Below are positions 8,068 through 16,136 of a stretch of DNA of 24,925 nucleotides, piece by piece. Under the pieces are notes generated by a model, which saw nothing but the letters and a program-made list of their open reading frames with translations, had not been told where the DNA came from and did not search any database. The stretch comes from Bacteroidales bacterium (GTDB lineage: Bacteria; Bacteroidota; Bacteroidia; Bacteroidales; Bacteroidaceae): assembly GCA_004557285.1 (NCBI GenBank), contig SFEK01000010.1:1-24925 (forward strand), read 5' to 3'. Numbering within the stretch: position 1 is the stretch's first letter; each line of letters begins with the position of its first letter. A program made the translations under genes and the position numbers.

Positions 8068-9741
8068 ATGTTTGAAGGACAGCCAAAAGGGCTTTATGCG
8101 TTGGCACTCGCCAATACGGGTGAACGCTTCGGTTATTACACCATGCTTGCAATATTCACACTGTTCTTGCAGGCTAAATTCGGCTTTACAGCCACTGTGA
8201 CTTCTAATATCTTTGCCGGATTCCTGGCGCTGGTCTATTTCCTCCCCGTGGTGGGTGGTATCCTGGCCGACAAGTTCGGATTCGGCAAGATGGTGACTTC
8301 GGGTATCGTGGTGATGTTCCTGGGTTATGTATGCCTGGCCATCCCCACCGGAAACAATGCCGTGGGCATCGCAGCCATGATCGGTTCGTTGTTCCTCATC
8401 GCACTGGGCACCGGCCTGTTCAAGGGCAACCTGCAGGTGATGGTGGGCAACCTCTACGACGACCCCAAGTATTCGGCCAAGCGCGACACCGCGTTCTCCA
8501 TTTTCTACATGGCCATCAACGTGGGCGCATTGTTTGCACCTACAGCCGCCGAGAAAATCACCACATGGTACATGGGCAAATCGGGGCTCACTTACAACGG
8601 TGACATTCCCGCCCTTGCCCACCAGTATCTTGACGGTTCGCTCACAGGCGATGCCCTGAGCAAGTTCACTGACCTGGCCGCCCAGCAGGGTGCAGCCACC
8701 GATGCTGCTTCGCTCACCGCATTTGCCAACGACTACATCACTTGTCTGGCCACCTCATACCACTGGGGATTTGCCGTGGCTTGTGTGTCGCTCATCATCT
8801 CCATGCTGATTTACGTGTTTGGTCGCAAGACATTCAAGCATGCCGACGTGAACGTGAAGCAGGCTGCCAACGATGACAACAAGGCCGCTGTGGCAGAGCT
8901 TTCGCCCGAAGAGACCAAATCTCGCATTGTAGCTCTCTGCCTGGTGTTTGCCGTGGTCATCTTCTTCTGGATGGCGTTCCACCAGAACGGTCTCACCCTG
9001 ACGTTCTTTGCGCGTGACTACACCGCAGCTTCTGCCGAAGGACTGAACCGCATTGGTTTCGACGTGTGGAACCTTGTGCTCATCGCCATCGCTGTGTATG
9101 GCTTGTTTGCCATCTTCCAGTCAGAGAAGTCGAAGGGCAAGACCATTGCCACCGTGGTGACTGTAGCTGCACTGGTGTTACTCTACCTCAACTATCAGAG
9201 CATGGGCGAAACCCCCGTTGAGATCCTGCCCCAGAAGTTCCAGCAGTTCAACCCCTTCTTTGTGGTTGCCCTTACTCCTGTATCAATGGCCGTGTTCGGC
9301 GCATTGGCCAAGAGCGGCAAGGAACCTTCGGCTCCACGCAAGATAGGCATCGGTATGTTCATAGCTGCCGTGGGCTTCTCCATCATGGCCATCGGCTCGC
9401 TGGGCTTGCCTACACCCAATGAACTCTCTACAGCTACCGGCGACTACCGTGTGACACCTAACCTGCTCATCAGCACCTACCTTGTGTTGACATTTGCAGA
9501 GCTCTTCCTCTCGCCCATGGGCATCTCGTTCGTGTCGAAGGTTGCTCCTCCCAAGTACAAGGGTCTGATGATGGGTGGATGGTTTGCAGCAACAGCTGTG
9601 GGCAACTATCTCGTTTCCATCATCGGTATGTTGTGGGGCGGTCTGCCACTGTATGTGCTGTGGTGTATCCTCATCGCATTGTGCCTGCTCTCAGCCGTAT
9701 TCATCTTCTCTATCATGAAGCGTCTCGAGAAAGTGTGCTGA
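8068..9741 (+). CDS. POT/PTR2-family major facilitator transporter
   Basis: The 557-residue protein has many hydrophobic helices and the two POT signatures: GERFGYY near 18-24 and FSIFYMAINVGALFAP near 143-158, plus GTGLFKGN (114-121, with the TM4 lysine K119) and AELFLSPMG (477-485, with the TM10 glutamate E478). Family members import di- and tripeptides with protons at the inner membrane. Two coupling positions differ from the canonical family: the first Glu of ExxER is N16, and the TM7 glutamate position (WxxxEQ) is H305. It follows the isomerase by 53 bases with no visible terminator or -7 box between, so it may belong to the sugar operon and could import a non-peptide solute; that is inference. 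A strong terminator follows. Confidence 0.88.
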   Translation: MFEGQPKGLYALALANTGERFGYYTMLAIFTLFLQAKFGFTATVTSNIFAGFLALVYFLPVVGGILADKFGFGKMVTSGIVVMFLGYVCLAIPTGNNAVGIAAMIGSLFLIALGTGLFKGNLQVMVGNLYDDPKYSAKRDTAFSIFYMAINVGALFAPTAAEKITTWYMGKSGLTYNGDIPALAHQYLDGSLTGDALSKFTDLAAQQGAATDAASLTAFANDYITCLATSYHWGFAVACVSLIISMLIYVFGRKTFKHADVNVKQAANDDNKAAVAELSPEETKSRIVALCLVFAVVIFFWMAFHQNGLTLTFFARDYTAASAEGLNRIGFDVWNLVLIAIAVYGLFAIFQSEKSKGKTIATVVTVAALVLLYLNYQSMGETPVEILPQKFQQFNPFFVVALTPVSMAVFGALAKSGKEPSAPRKIGIGMFIAAVGFSIMAIGSLGLPTPNELSTATGDYRVTPNLLISTYLVLTFAELFLSPMGISFVSKVAPPKYKGLMMGGWFAATAVGNYLVSIIGMLWGGLPLYVLWCILIALCLLSAVFIFSIMKRLEKVC

Positions 9742-9806
9742 TCCCGACACTGACATCATGCTCTCCTTGTCTGCAAGCCTCTTAAGGGAGCATGAACAAT
9801 AAACGC

Positions 9807-9842
9807 ATCCCCGTTTCCACTTGTCTGGAAACGGGGATTTTT
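9807..9842 (+). terminator. Strong Rho-independent terminator
   Basis: A perfect 12-base stem (ATCCCCGTTTCC at 9807-9818, GGAAACGGGGAT at 9827-9838) with an 8-base loop is followed by a T run to 9842. It ends transcription after the transporter. Confidence 0.92.
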
Positions 9843-9883
9843 CGTTACAACACACTATTATTCCACATTTTTCAAGCAAATGC

Positions 9884-9914
9884 TTGGTAGATTGGCTCAT
9901 TCGTTGTAAATTTG
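9884..9914 (+). promoter_or_regulatory. Promoter of the outer-membrane-type protein gene
   Basis: TAAATTTG (9907-9914) fits TAnnTTTG, with TTG at 9884-9886 exactly 20 bases upstream. The ATG follows 57 bases later. Confidence 0.7.
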
Positions 9915-9971
9915 CATTTTAAACAACGGGAATGAAATCATCATAATGAATAAACGAAAAACAAAGTAAAA

Positions 9972-11252
9972 ATGAAAAGAATGGTTTTGGGTGTCCTGTC
10001 GCTGCTGCTTGCCAGTGCGACATCATTTGCACAAGAAAAGGTTGACACCACATGGCAGACAACGATAATGGACAACTGGTTTGTGCAGATGGGCGTGGAC
10101 ATGACCCTGCAGAAGCCCTACGGCTATCCGGCCAAGGATATGCTGAAAGACGGACGCTCTATAGGCGTGGACGTGGCTGTGGGCAAATGGCTGACACGAG
10201 AGATTGGCGGACGACTGAAGGTGAACTGGGAAAACGGCATCATCGACAGTGAGACGAAATGGCTTGCACCGTTCAACCAGCCGGGCAAGAACCACGACAA
10301 GGGTGGCTATGTGACAGTGGCGGGCGACATTCTGCTTGACCTGCACAACATCATCGGCGACTACCGCCCCGACCGGGTGTGGAATGCAGAACTGTTTTTC
10401 CGTGCCGGTGGAGTGTATAACTTTGGTTGTGAAAAGGGCTCACCCCTGATTGGCATGGGATGGGGCAACAGGTTCCGTCTGTCAGACCGCTGGGGATTGT
10501 ATGCCGATGTGGCCTACAACGGTGTTTCGAGCGGATTCTCGATGGATCCCAGCACGGCCACTGGAACAGGCTCGGGCAGCAACATGTTTTTCACCTTTGA
10601 TGTGGGTGTGACCTATAACCTGGGTGGCGACAAACACCGGGGCTTCGGCGACGACGTGAGGGTGAACAGCATCAAAGACAAGAGTTTCTGGAAAAACTGG
10701 TTCTTGCAGTTTGGTGCCGACATGACATTGTACAACCCCTGTGAAAAGAGTTTCAAGGATGTGTTCCCCGATGGCACCTCCATGGGTGTTGACGTGGCTG
10801 TGGGCAAATGGTTCTCGCCCGAGGTGGGTCTGCGCGGCAAGGTGAATGTGGAAAACGCCATCATTGAGAACAAGAACCTGAAGTGGCTGCCCTACGACAC
10901 CGAGAAACATTCGAGCTGCTACGACGGTGGCGGATGCGTGATGGCTTACCTCGACCTGCTGCTCAGTGCCAAGCACATCTTCTTCGGCCATCTGCCCGAC
11001 GACAAATGGGACATGTATGCCTTTGGCCGTATGGGACTGGGCAAAAACTGGTCGATCGACTCGCTTTCTCCAGTGGTAGGTGCTGGTGTGGGATGCACCT
11101 ATCGCCTGAACGACAAATGGAGCATATATGCCGATACTGCATACCAGGGCATCACCAGCGAATTTTTCAAAGGCGTATCGTGGTCGGGTGCAACTGGCAC
11201 CGGATTCAACGGCATCTGGGATTTCAACATCGGCGTACAGTTAGACCTATAA
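9972..11252 (+). CDS. Exported protein with two tandem outer-membrane-barrel-like repeats
   Basis: A signal peptide is clear (MKRMVLGVLSLLLASATSFA, cleavage about residue 20). The mature part consists of two homologous halves, about 32-216 and 239-426. Each starts with a NWF(V/L)Q(M/F)GxDMTL segment, then DG(R/T)S(I/M)GVDVAVGKW, a (L/K)VNxEN segment, a W(A/N)xF-type or KWDMYAFGRMG strand, and a (W/S)(G/I)YADxAY strand followed by a glycine-rich turn and a closing GV strand. Alternating polar/aromatic strands and a final LDL suggest outer-membrane beta-barrel or OmpA-N-like structure. No known function is recognised; it is followed 6 bases later by manA. Both halves share an identical 21-base stretch (10170-10190 and 10791-10811), which points to duplication. 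Confidence 0.75.
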   Translation: MKRMVLGVLSLLLASATSFAQEKVDTTWQTTIMDNWFVQMGVDMTLQKPYGYPAKDMLKDGRSIGVDVAVGKWLTREIGGRLKVNWENGIIDSETKWLAPFNQPGKNHDKGGYVTVAGDILLDLHNIIGDYRPDRVWNAELFFRAGGVYNFGCEKGSPLIGMGWGNRFRLSDRWGLYADVAYNGVSSGFSMDPSTATGTGSGSNMFFTFDVGVTYNLGGDKHRGFGDDVRVNSIKDKSFWKNWFLQFGADMTLYNPCEKSFKDVFPDGTSMGVDVAVGKWFSPEVGLRGKVNVENAIIENKNLKWLPYDTEKHSSCYDGGGCVMAYLDLLLSAKHIFFGHLPDDKWDMYAFGRMGLGKNWSIDSLSPVVGAGVGCTYRLNDKWSIYADTAYQGITSEFFKGVSWSGATGTGFNGIWDFNIGVQLDL

Positions 11253-11258
11253 TACTAA

Positions 11259-12335
11259 ATGAAAAATAACATGAACACAGAAGCTAATGACAAGACAGCA
11301 TTATATCCCATGCTGTTTGAACCCAACCTGCACACCGTGGTATGGGGAGGACAAAGACTGCGTCCCTATAAAGGGCTGCCGGCCAACGACGAACCAATAG
11401 GCGAGTCGTGGGAGGTGAGTGCAGTGCCCTCGAGCGTGAGTGTGGTGAGCAACGGTGCCTGCAAGGGAATGTTGCTCACGGATGTCATCGCCATGAACCC
11501 CGAAGGCATTCTCGGCGAACAGGTGGCAAGGAAATACGACAACAAACTGCCCTTGCTGGTGAAATTCATCGACGCCAAGAAAGACTTGTCGATACAGGTG
11601 CATCCCAACGACGAAATGGCCAAGAGGGTGCACAACAAGTCGGGAAAGACTGAAATGTGGTATGTGATTGATGCCGAGCCGGGCAGTTGCCTGTATGCTG
11701 GTTTCAAGGAACACATATCACCCTATGAATACCGCAAGCGGATAGAAGACGGATCGATAGAAGAGGTGCTGGCCAGGCATGAGGTGAAGACTGGCGACGT
11801 GTTCTTCATCCCTGCAGGCAGGGTGCATGCCATCTGTGGTGGCATATTGCTTGCCGAAGTGCAGCAGTCGAGCGATGTCACCTACAGGATATTCGACTAC
11901 AACCGACCGGGCATGGACGGCAAGCCTCGTGAACTGCATACAGAACTGGCCGCCGAGGCTCTCGACTATGAGGTGCAGGAGGAATACCGCACCATATATG
12001 CCGACGACGACAACAGCGCCAACCACGTTGTGGACTCGCTCTTCTTCAGCGTGAAGGTGACCAACATGACGCGTACCTTTCACCGCAATCTGGTGAAATA
12101 TGACAGTTTTATCATCACCGTGTGCATCTCAGGCGACTGCCGCATCCGCATGCGTAACACAGGGGAGGAGTTTGTGCTGAAAGAGGGAAACAGCTGCCTG
12201 ATACCGGCGGCAATTGCCGACTACGACGTCACACCAATCAATGGCACCACACAGGTGCTTGATGCCTTTCTGGACAACAAAGACCGCAGCATAAGCAAGA
12301 AGGTGACACGCTTCTTGCACATTTCAAAGAAGTGA
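11259..12335 (+). CDS. manA: Mannose-6-phosphate isomerase, class I
   Basis: The enzyme interconverts mannose 6-phosphate and fructose 6-phosphate in the cytoplasm, linking mannose use and GDP-sugar synthesis to glycolysis. The 358-residue protein has the cupin-type zinc site: QVHPND (Q113, H115), E132 in KTEMWYV and H190 in AGRVHAICGG, followed by EVQQSSDVTYRIFDYNR, a signature of the family. The length matches the short Bacteroidetes/Firmicutes type. The start may be ATG 11259 or ATG 11271; the residues between are not conserved. It lies 6 bases after the outer-membrane-type gene and is probably transcribed with it. A terminator follows. Confidence 0.93.
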   Translation: MKNNMNTEANDKTALYPMLFEPNLHTVVWGGQRLRPYKGLPANDEPIGESWEVSAVPSSVSVVSNGACKGMLLTDVIAMNPEGILGEQVARKYDNKLPLLVKFIDAKKDLSIQVHPNDEMAKRVHNKSGKTEMWYVIDAEPGSCLYAGFKEHISPYEYRKRIEDGSIEEVLARHEVKTGDVFFIPAGRVHAICGGILLAEVQQSSDVTYRIFDYNRPGMDGKPRELHTELAAEALDYEVQEEYRTIYADDDNSANHVVDSLFFSVKVTNMTRTFHRNLVKYDSFIITVCISGDCRIRMRNTGEEFVLKEGNSCLIPAAIADYDVTPINGTTQVLDAFLDNKDRSISKKVTRFLHISKK

Positions 12336-12365
12336 TGATAACCGCTGTAAGAAAAAAATTGCAAA

Positions 12366-12403
12366 AAAGCACTCTAAAGTTTTCTTGGAGTGCTTTCTTT
12401 TTT
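12366..12403 (+). terminator. Rho-independent terminator after manA
   Basis: AAAGCACTC (12366-12374) pairs with GAGTGCTTT (12388-12396), with further AAG/CTT pairing inside the loop, followed by a T-rich run CTTTTTT. It ends the manA transcript. Confidence 0.88.
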
Positions 12404-12404
12404 G

Positions 12405-12412
12405 TAATTTTG
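12405..12412 (+). promoter_or_regulatory. -7 box for the AraC-type regulator operon
   Basis: TAATTTTG fits TAnnTTTG and sits directly after the manA terminator. A TTG at 12385-12387 lies inside the terminator stem, 17 bases upstream, so the -33 element would overlap the hairpin. Leader length to the ATG at 12522 is about 100 bases. Confidence 0.5.
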
Positions 12413-12521
12413 CAATTGATTTGAAAAAAAGCGGTGTTCGCACACAAATTACCGCTAACAACGGATATGGACAAGAAAGAAAACAGAAAGATATATATAA
12501 GGTGAAAAATTGTGTACAGGA

Positions 12522-12941
12522 ATGACAAAGTATAACATCAAATTAAACGGAGATAAAAAGGAGGCAGCCTACTGCTCATTGGTGAACGAGGAGCGAAGGG
12601 CCGCATTGAAGGCGGAAATTGTCAATACGCTGAAACGTAAGAAGAAATACAAGGACAAGAACTATTCGGCACGACAGTTGGCCAAAGACCTTGAGACAAA
12701 CACGCGGTACATCTCTGCTGTCATCAACGTGTGTTTTGGCATGAACTACACCTCGCTGGTGAACAAATACCGCATCAACGAAGCGGTGCAGGTGATGAAA
12801 GACCAGAGATACGACGCGTTAAGCATGGAGGACATCAGTGACTGGGTGGGATTTTCAAACCGCCAGTCGTTTTATGCGGCCTTCTTCAAATTCATGGGCA
12901 TGCCCCCGAAACAATACAAGCAGGAGGTTCTGCGAAAATAA
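12522..12941 (+). CDS. Small AraC-type DNA-binding regulator
   Basis: The product (about 139 residues) is mainly an AraC-family double helix-turn-helix domain. The first helix-turn-helix is SARQLAKDLETNTRYISAVI; the second is EDISDWVGFSNRQSFYAAFF, with the family ending MGMPPKQYKQE. There is no room for a normal effector or dimerisation domain, only a basic N-terminal stretch of about 45 residues. It probably binds DNA as a transcription regulator; targets are unknown. I chose the ATG at 12522; a TTG at 12510 is the alternative, having AAGGTG about 5 bases upstream. The stop overlaps the next start by one base (TAATG), implying translational coupling with the peptidase. Confidence 0.8.
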   Translation: MTKYNIKLNGDKKEAAYCSLVNEERRAALKAEIVNTLKRKKKYKDKNYSARQLAKDLETNTRYISAVINVCFGMNYTSLVNKYRINEAVQVMKDQRYDALSMEDISDWVGFSNRQSFYAAFFKFMGMPPKQYKQEVLRK

Positions 12942-14929
12942 TGGAGATAATGGAAACAGATTTTTGCTTTAATACCGGAGAACGGTTTGCGGATGTGGCG
13001 CTGTTGCGCTATCGTCTTGACGGATTCGAAAAACTGTCATTTAGACAAAAACGCTTAGTGTATTGTCTTGCCAAGGCTACACTGTATGGTCGGGATATCA
13101 CTTTCGACCAGTTTGGTGCCTACAACCTGAAAATACGCAAGACACTGGAAGCCATCTATACCACCGAAGGCATCGACCATGAGACGGACGACTTCAAGGC
13201 CTTGGAGCAATACCTCAAGAGGGTGTGGTTTTCAAACGGTATTTACCATCATTATGGTAGCGAAAAACTTGTTCCAGATTTTACACCACAGTATTTTCTT
13301 GCTGTCATTCAACAGGTTGACCACAAGCGTCTGCCCTTGGAAGAAGGACAGACAGCCGACAGTCTCGGCGAGGAACTCGTGGCGGTGATGTTCGGCGACC
13401 AAGTGCCTGCAATGAAGGTGAACCGCAAAGATGGGGATGATTTGGTCATGACATCGGCCGTGAATTTCTATGAAGGCGTGACACAGCAGGAGGCAGAACA
13501 ATTCTATGCCGAAAAGAAAAAGACCGACTGGGAACCGATCGACAGCAACCCCGGTCCTCCGTCATGGGGACTGAACTCCAAACTGGTGAAGCGCAACGGT
13601 AAACTGTGTGAAGAGGTGTGGTGCCTTGAAGGCAGGTATGCCGAAGCCATAAGCCAGATAGTGTATTGGCTGCAGAAAGCCATGGTGTTTGCCGAAGGCC
13701 CCAGACAATTGTACTGCCTGGAAAAGCTTGTCGATTACTATACCACCGGCAACCTCGACTTCTTCAACAAATATTGCGTCGCCTGGGTGGGAGATACAAG
13801 ACTGGGGGTAGATTTCATCAATGGGTTCATCGAGGTCTATGATGACCCCCTTGGACTGAAAGGCACCTGGGAAGGACTGGTGGAATACCGCGATGTGGAG
13901 GGTACAAAGCGCACACGCATCATCAGCAACAATGCACAATGGTTTGAAGACCATTCGCCAGTGGATGAACGATTCAAGAAAAGCAACGTCGAAGGGGTGA
14001 GCGCACATGTGGTGAGAGCCGCCATGCTCGGAGGCGCTGAATATCCCTCGACAGCCATCGGCATCAATCTGCCCAATGCCGACTGGCTCAGGGCGGAGCT
14101 TGGCAGCAAGAGTGTCACCATCAGCAACATCATACAGGCCTACAATGAGGTGGCAAGAGGTAACGGATTTGATGAAGAATTTGTCATCGATGAACCTACC
14201 CGACAGCTGATCAGAAAATACGGCAATCTTTGTGACACCATACACACCGACCTGCACGAATGTCTTGGACATGGCAGCGGACAGCTTCTTCCCGGGGTTG
14301 ATCCCGATGCGCTGAAAGCCTACGGCAATACCATTGAAGAAGCAAGGGCCGACCTCTTCGGACTGTATTACGCCGCTGACCCCAAACTGGTGGAACTGGG
14401 ACTGCTCGACAGCGAGGAAGCCTACCAAGCCACTTATTACTGCTACATGATGAACGGACTGCTCACCCAGTTGGCACGCATCAAGCGTGGCAACACCATC
14501 GAAGAAGCACATATGCGCAACCGTGCACTGATAGCCCATTGGTGCTACGAAAAAGGAAAAGAAAACAAGGTGGTGGAACTGGTGAAGAAGGCCGGCAAGA
14601 CCTATGTACAGGTGAACGACTATGTAGCCTTGAGGCAACTCTTTGCCCAACTGTTGGCCGAAGTGCAGCGTATCAAGAGCGAAGGCGACCTGACTGCCGC
14701 ACGCGAACTGGTGGAACGGTATGCCGTGCAGGTGGACAAGGATATCCATGAGGAGATACTGCAACGCTACGAGGCATTGGGCATACCCCCCTACAAAGGA
14801 TTCGTAAATCCAAGGCTCTATGAAGTGTATGACAGTTGGGGATCATTGACAGACATCGGCATTGACTATACTGAAAGCTATGCCCAACAGATGTTGAGAT
14901 ACAGTGAAGAATATGCCACATTGATATAA
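12941..14929 (+). CDS. Dipeptidyl peptidase III, peptidase family M49
   Basis: This zinc metallopeptidase removes dipeptides from the N-terminus of oligopeptides. The zinc motif HECLGH is at about 439-444 and the second ligand motif EEARAD at about 466-471; both match the M49 pattern HExxGH and EExRAE/D. A cysteine in HECLGH is the form found in Bacteroides DPP III. At 662 residues the length is close to that of bacterial members, and no signal peptide is seen, so it is probably cytoplasmic. The start ATG overlaps the regulator stop; a second ATG at 12950 is possible. The AlkD-like gene follows after 16 bases. Function is firm, natural substrates are unknown. Confidence 0.92.
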   Translation: MEIMETDFCFNTGERFADVALLRYRLDGFEKLSFRQKRLVYCLAKATLYGRDITFDQFGAYNLKIRKTLEAIYTTEGIDHETDDFKALEQYLKRVWFSNGIYHHYGSEKLVPDFTPQYFLAVIQQVDHKRLPLEEGQTADSLGEELVAVMFGDQVPAMKVNRKDGDDLVMTSAVNFYEGVTQQEAEQFYAEKKKTDWEPIDSNPGPPSWGLNSKLVKRNGKLCEEVWCLEGRYAEAISQIVYWLQKAMVFAEGPRQLYCLEKLVDYYTTGNLDFFNKYCVAWVGDTRLGVDFINGFIEVYDDPLGLKGTWEGLVEYRDVEGTKRTRIISNNAQWFEDHSPVDERFKKSNVEGVSAHVVRAAMLGGAEYPSTAIGINLPNADWLRAELGSKSVTISNIIQAYNEVARGNGFDEEFVIDEPTRQLIRKYGNLCDTIHTDLHECLGHGSGQLLPGVDPDALKAYGNTIEEARADLFGLYYAADPKLVELGLLDSEEAYQATYYCYMMNGLLTQLARIKRGNTIEEAHMRNRALIAHWCYEKGKENKVVELVKKAGKTYVQVNDYVALRQLFAQLLAEVQRIKSEGDLTAARELVERYAVQVDKDIHEEILQRYEALGIPPYKGFVNPRLYEVYDSWGSLTDIGIDYTESYAQQMLRYSEEYATLI

Positions 14930-14945
14930 TGTTAATACCTGAAAC

Positions 14946-15551
14946 ATGACAACTCTTCAAGACATTAAAAGCCGGTTTCGCCTGATGATGAACGGCGTGG
15001 CTTCGAAATCCATGCGCGACAAGGGCATGGGATATAAAATCAACTGGGGCATCGGTCTGCCCGAACTGAAGCAGCTTGCAGCTGAATATGGCAAAGACTA
15101 TGACCTGGCCGTGCAATTGTGGAAAGAGGACATTCGCGAATGTAAACTGTTGGCCACCATGATGATGCCTGCCGACAAGATGCAGACGGACATGGTGGAA
15201 CTGTGGGGCAGCGAATTGCCCAACCAGGAAGTGGCAGAAATGCTTGCCTTTCATCTGCTGCGCCATGTGGAGGGTATCAAGGACATTGCCCTGAAATGGC
15301 TCGCAACAGACAACGAACTGATGCAGCTGTGCGGCTACCAGACACTGGCAGGACTCTTTGCCAAGGATGTGGACCTGGACACACGCGAGCTCAATGAAGT
15401 GATTGACCAGGCACAGGTGGCGTGGTGCACAGGCGGACTGGGACTGCGACATGCCGTGGCCAATGCCATGCAACGACTCGCCGACAGGAGTGAAGAATAT
15501 GGCAAAATACTCAAATCAGCGTTTAAAAACATAGATTTAGATATTTTTTGA
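14946..15551 (+). CDS. AlkD-like HEAT-repeat protein (DNA alkylation repair family)
   Basis: The 201-residue, all-helical protein fits the DNA-alkylation-repair (AlkD/AlkC) family: an N-terminal segment with SMRDKGMGYKINWGIGLPEL, then LAVQLWKEDIRECKLLATMMM, a typical AlkD-like HEAT unit. Characterised AlkD removes alkylated purines using a Trp/Asp/Trp/Arg site. The equivalent aspartate in the WxxxD region is not obvious (here WGSELPNQEV), so glycosylase activity is uncertain. It comes 16 bases after the peptidase gene and probably shares its operon. Family membership is likely; activity is open. Confidence 0.7.
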   Translation: MTTLQDIKSRFRLMMNGVASKSMRDKGMGYKINWGIGLPELKQLAAEYGKDYDLAVQLWKEDIRECKLLATMMMPADKMQTDMVELWGSELPNQEVAEMLAFHLLRHVEGIKDIALKWLATDNELMQLCGYQTLAGLFAKDVDLDTRELNEVIDQAQVAWCTGGLGLRHAVANAMQRLADRSEEYGKILKSAFKNIDLDIF

Positions 15552-15582
15552 CTTTAATATCCACGAATATCAAAAATTGTTG

Positions 15583-15590
15583 TAACTTTG
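15583..15590 (+). promoter_or_regulatory. -7-like box at the start of the Fur-family gene
   Basis: TAACTTTG matches TAnnTTTG and overlaps the TTG start codon (15588-15590). No convincing -33 element is visible about 20 bases upstream. If used, the transcript would be leaderless or translation would begin further in. Confidence 0.4.
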
Positions 15591-16088
15591 TCAAGTCAAC
15601 TGAACAACTGCCACGACAAGAAGGCTAGGCAATGGGCTGAGGAGGCCCTGACCTGTTATCTGGAGTCGAACAATCTGCGCAAGACTCCAGAGCGGTATCA
15701 AGTGCTCAAAGCTGTTTTCAGCTACAGCCATTCCTTTGCCATGGACGATTTGCAGAACCGGTTGGCAGAATGGGCTTTCCCCGTGAGCAGGGGAACGTTG
15801 TACAACACCACCAAACTGCTGCTCAAGGCGCATTTGCTGGAATGTATAAGGACGGAAAAGGGTGTGAAATACATCCCATGCCAGGCCAACAACGAATGTC
15901 AGCAAATATGCACCGTTTGCGGAAAGGTGACACTGGTGCATGAACCACGGATAGCGGAGGCCTTTGAGCAGATGAAGCTGAAACGTTTCAACAAGGTGGG
16001 CTTCGTGATGTATGTATATGGCGTGTGCAGCTCGTGCAAGGCCATACAGACCAAGAAGTTGCGACGGAAAAATAAAAATAAACCATAA
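15588..16088 (+). CDS. Fur-family transcriptional repressor
   Basis: The 166-residue protein has the Fur winged helix (RKTPERYQVLKAVF at 31-44, then PVSRGTLYNTTKLLLKAHLL at 65-84) and the C-terminal dimerisation part with two CxxC pairs (C108/C111 in CTVCGK, C147/C150 in CSSCK) that normally hold structural zinc. The usual HHDH-type regulatory metal motif before CxxC is replaced by QANNECQQ, so metal sensing, if any, must use other residues. No ATG exists in frame before residue 52, which is already inside the DNA-binding domain; the frame is closed upstream by TAA at 15555, so TTG 15588 is the best start. It precedes purA by 48 bases with no clear promoter between, so the two may be co-transcribed. 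Confidence 0.83.
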   Translation: MSSQLNNCHDKKARQWAEEALTCYLESNNLRKTPERYQVLKAVFSYSHSFAMDDLQNRLAEWAFPVSRGTLYNTTKLLLKAHLLECIRTEKGVKYIPCQANNECQQICTVCGKVTLVHEPRIAEAFEQMKLKRFNKVGFVMYVYGVCSSCKAIQTKKLRRKNKNKP

Positions 16089-16136
16089 AGAAGAAAAAGA
16101 TTATTTCTAACTGAAACTACAAACAGAATAAAGCAT

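Noticed and set aside
9742..9806. Small gene between the transporter and its terminator
   Set aside because: The stretch is short, has no start with a credible ribosome site, and directly precedes a strong terminator.
13562..14764. Minus-strand open frame of 400 codons across the DPP III gene
   Set aside because: The plus strand encodes an intact M49 peptidase with its zinc motifs; the antisense frame has shadow-like composition and no start signal.
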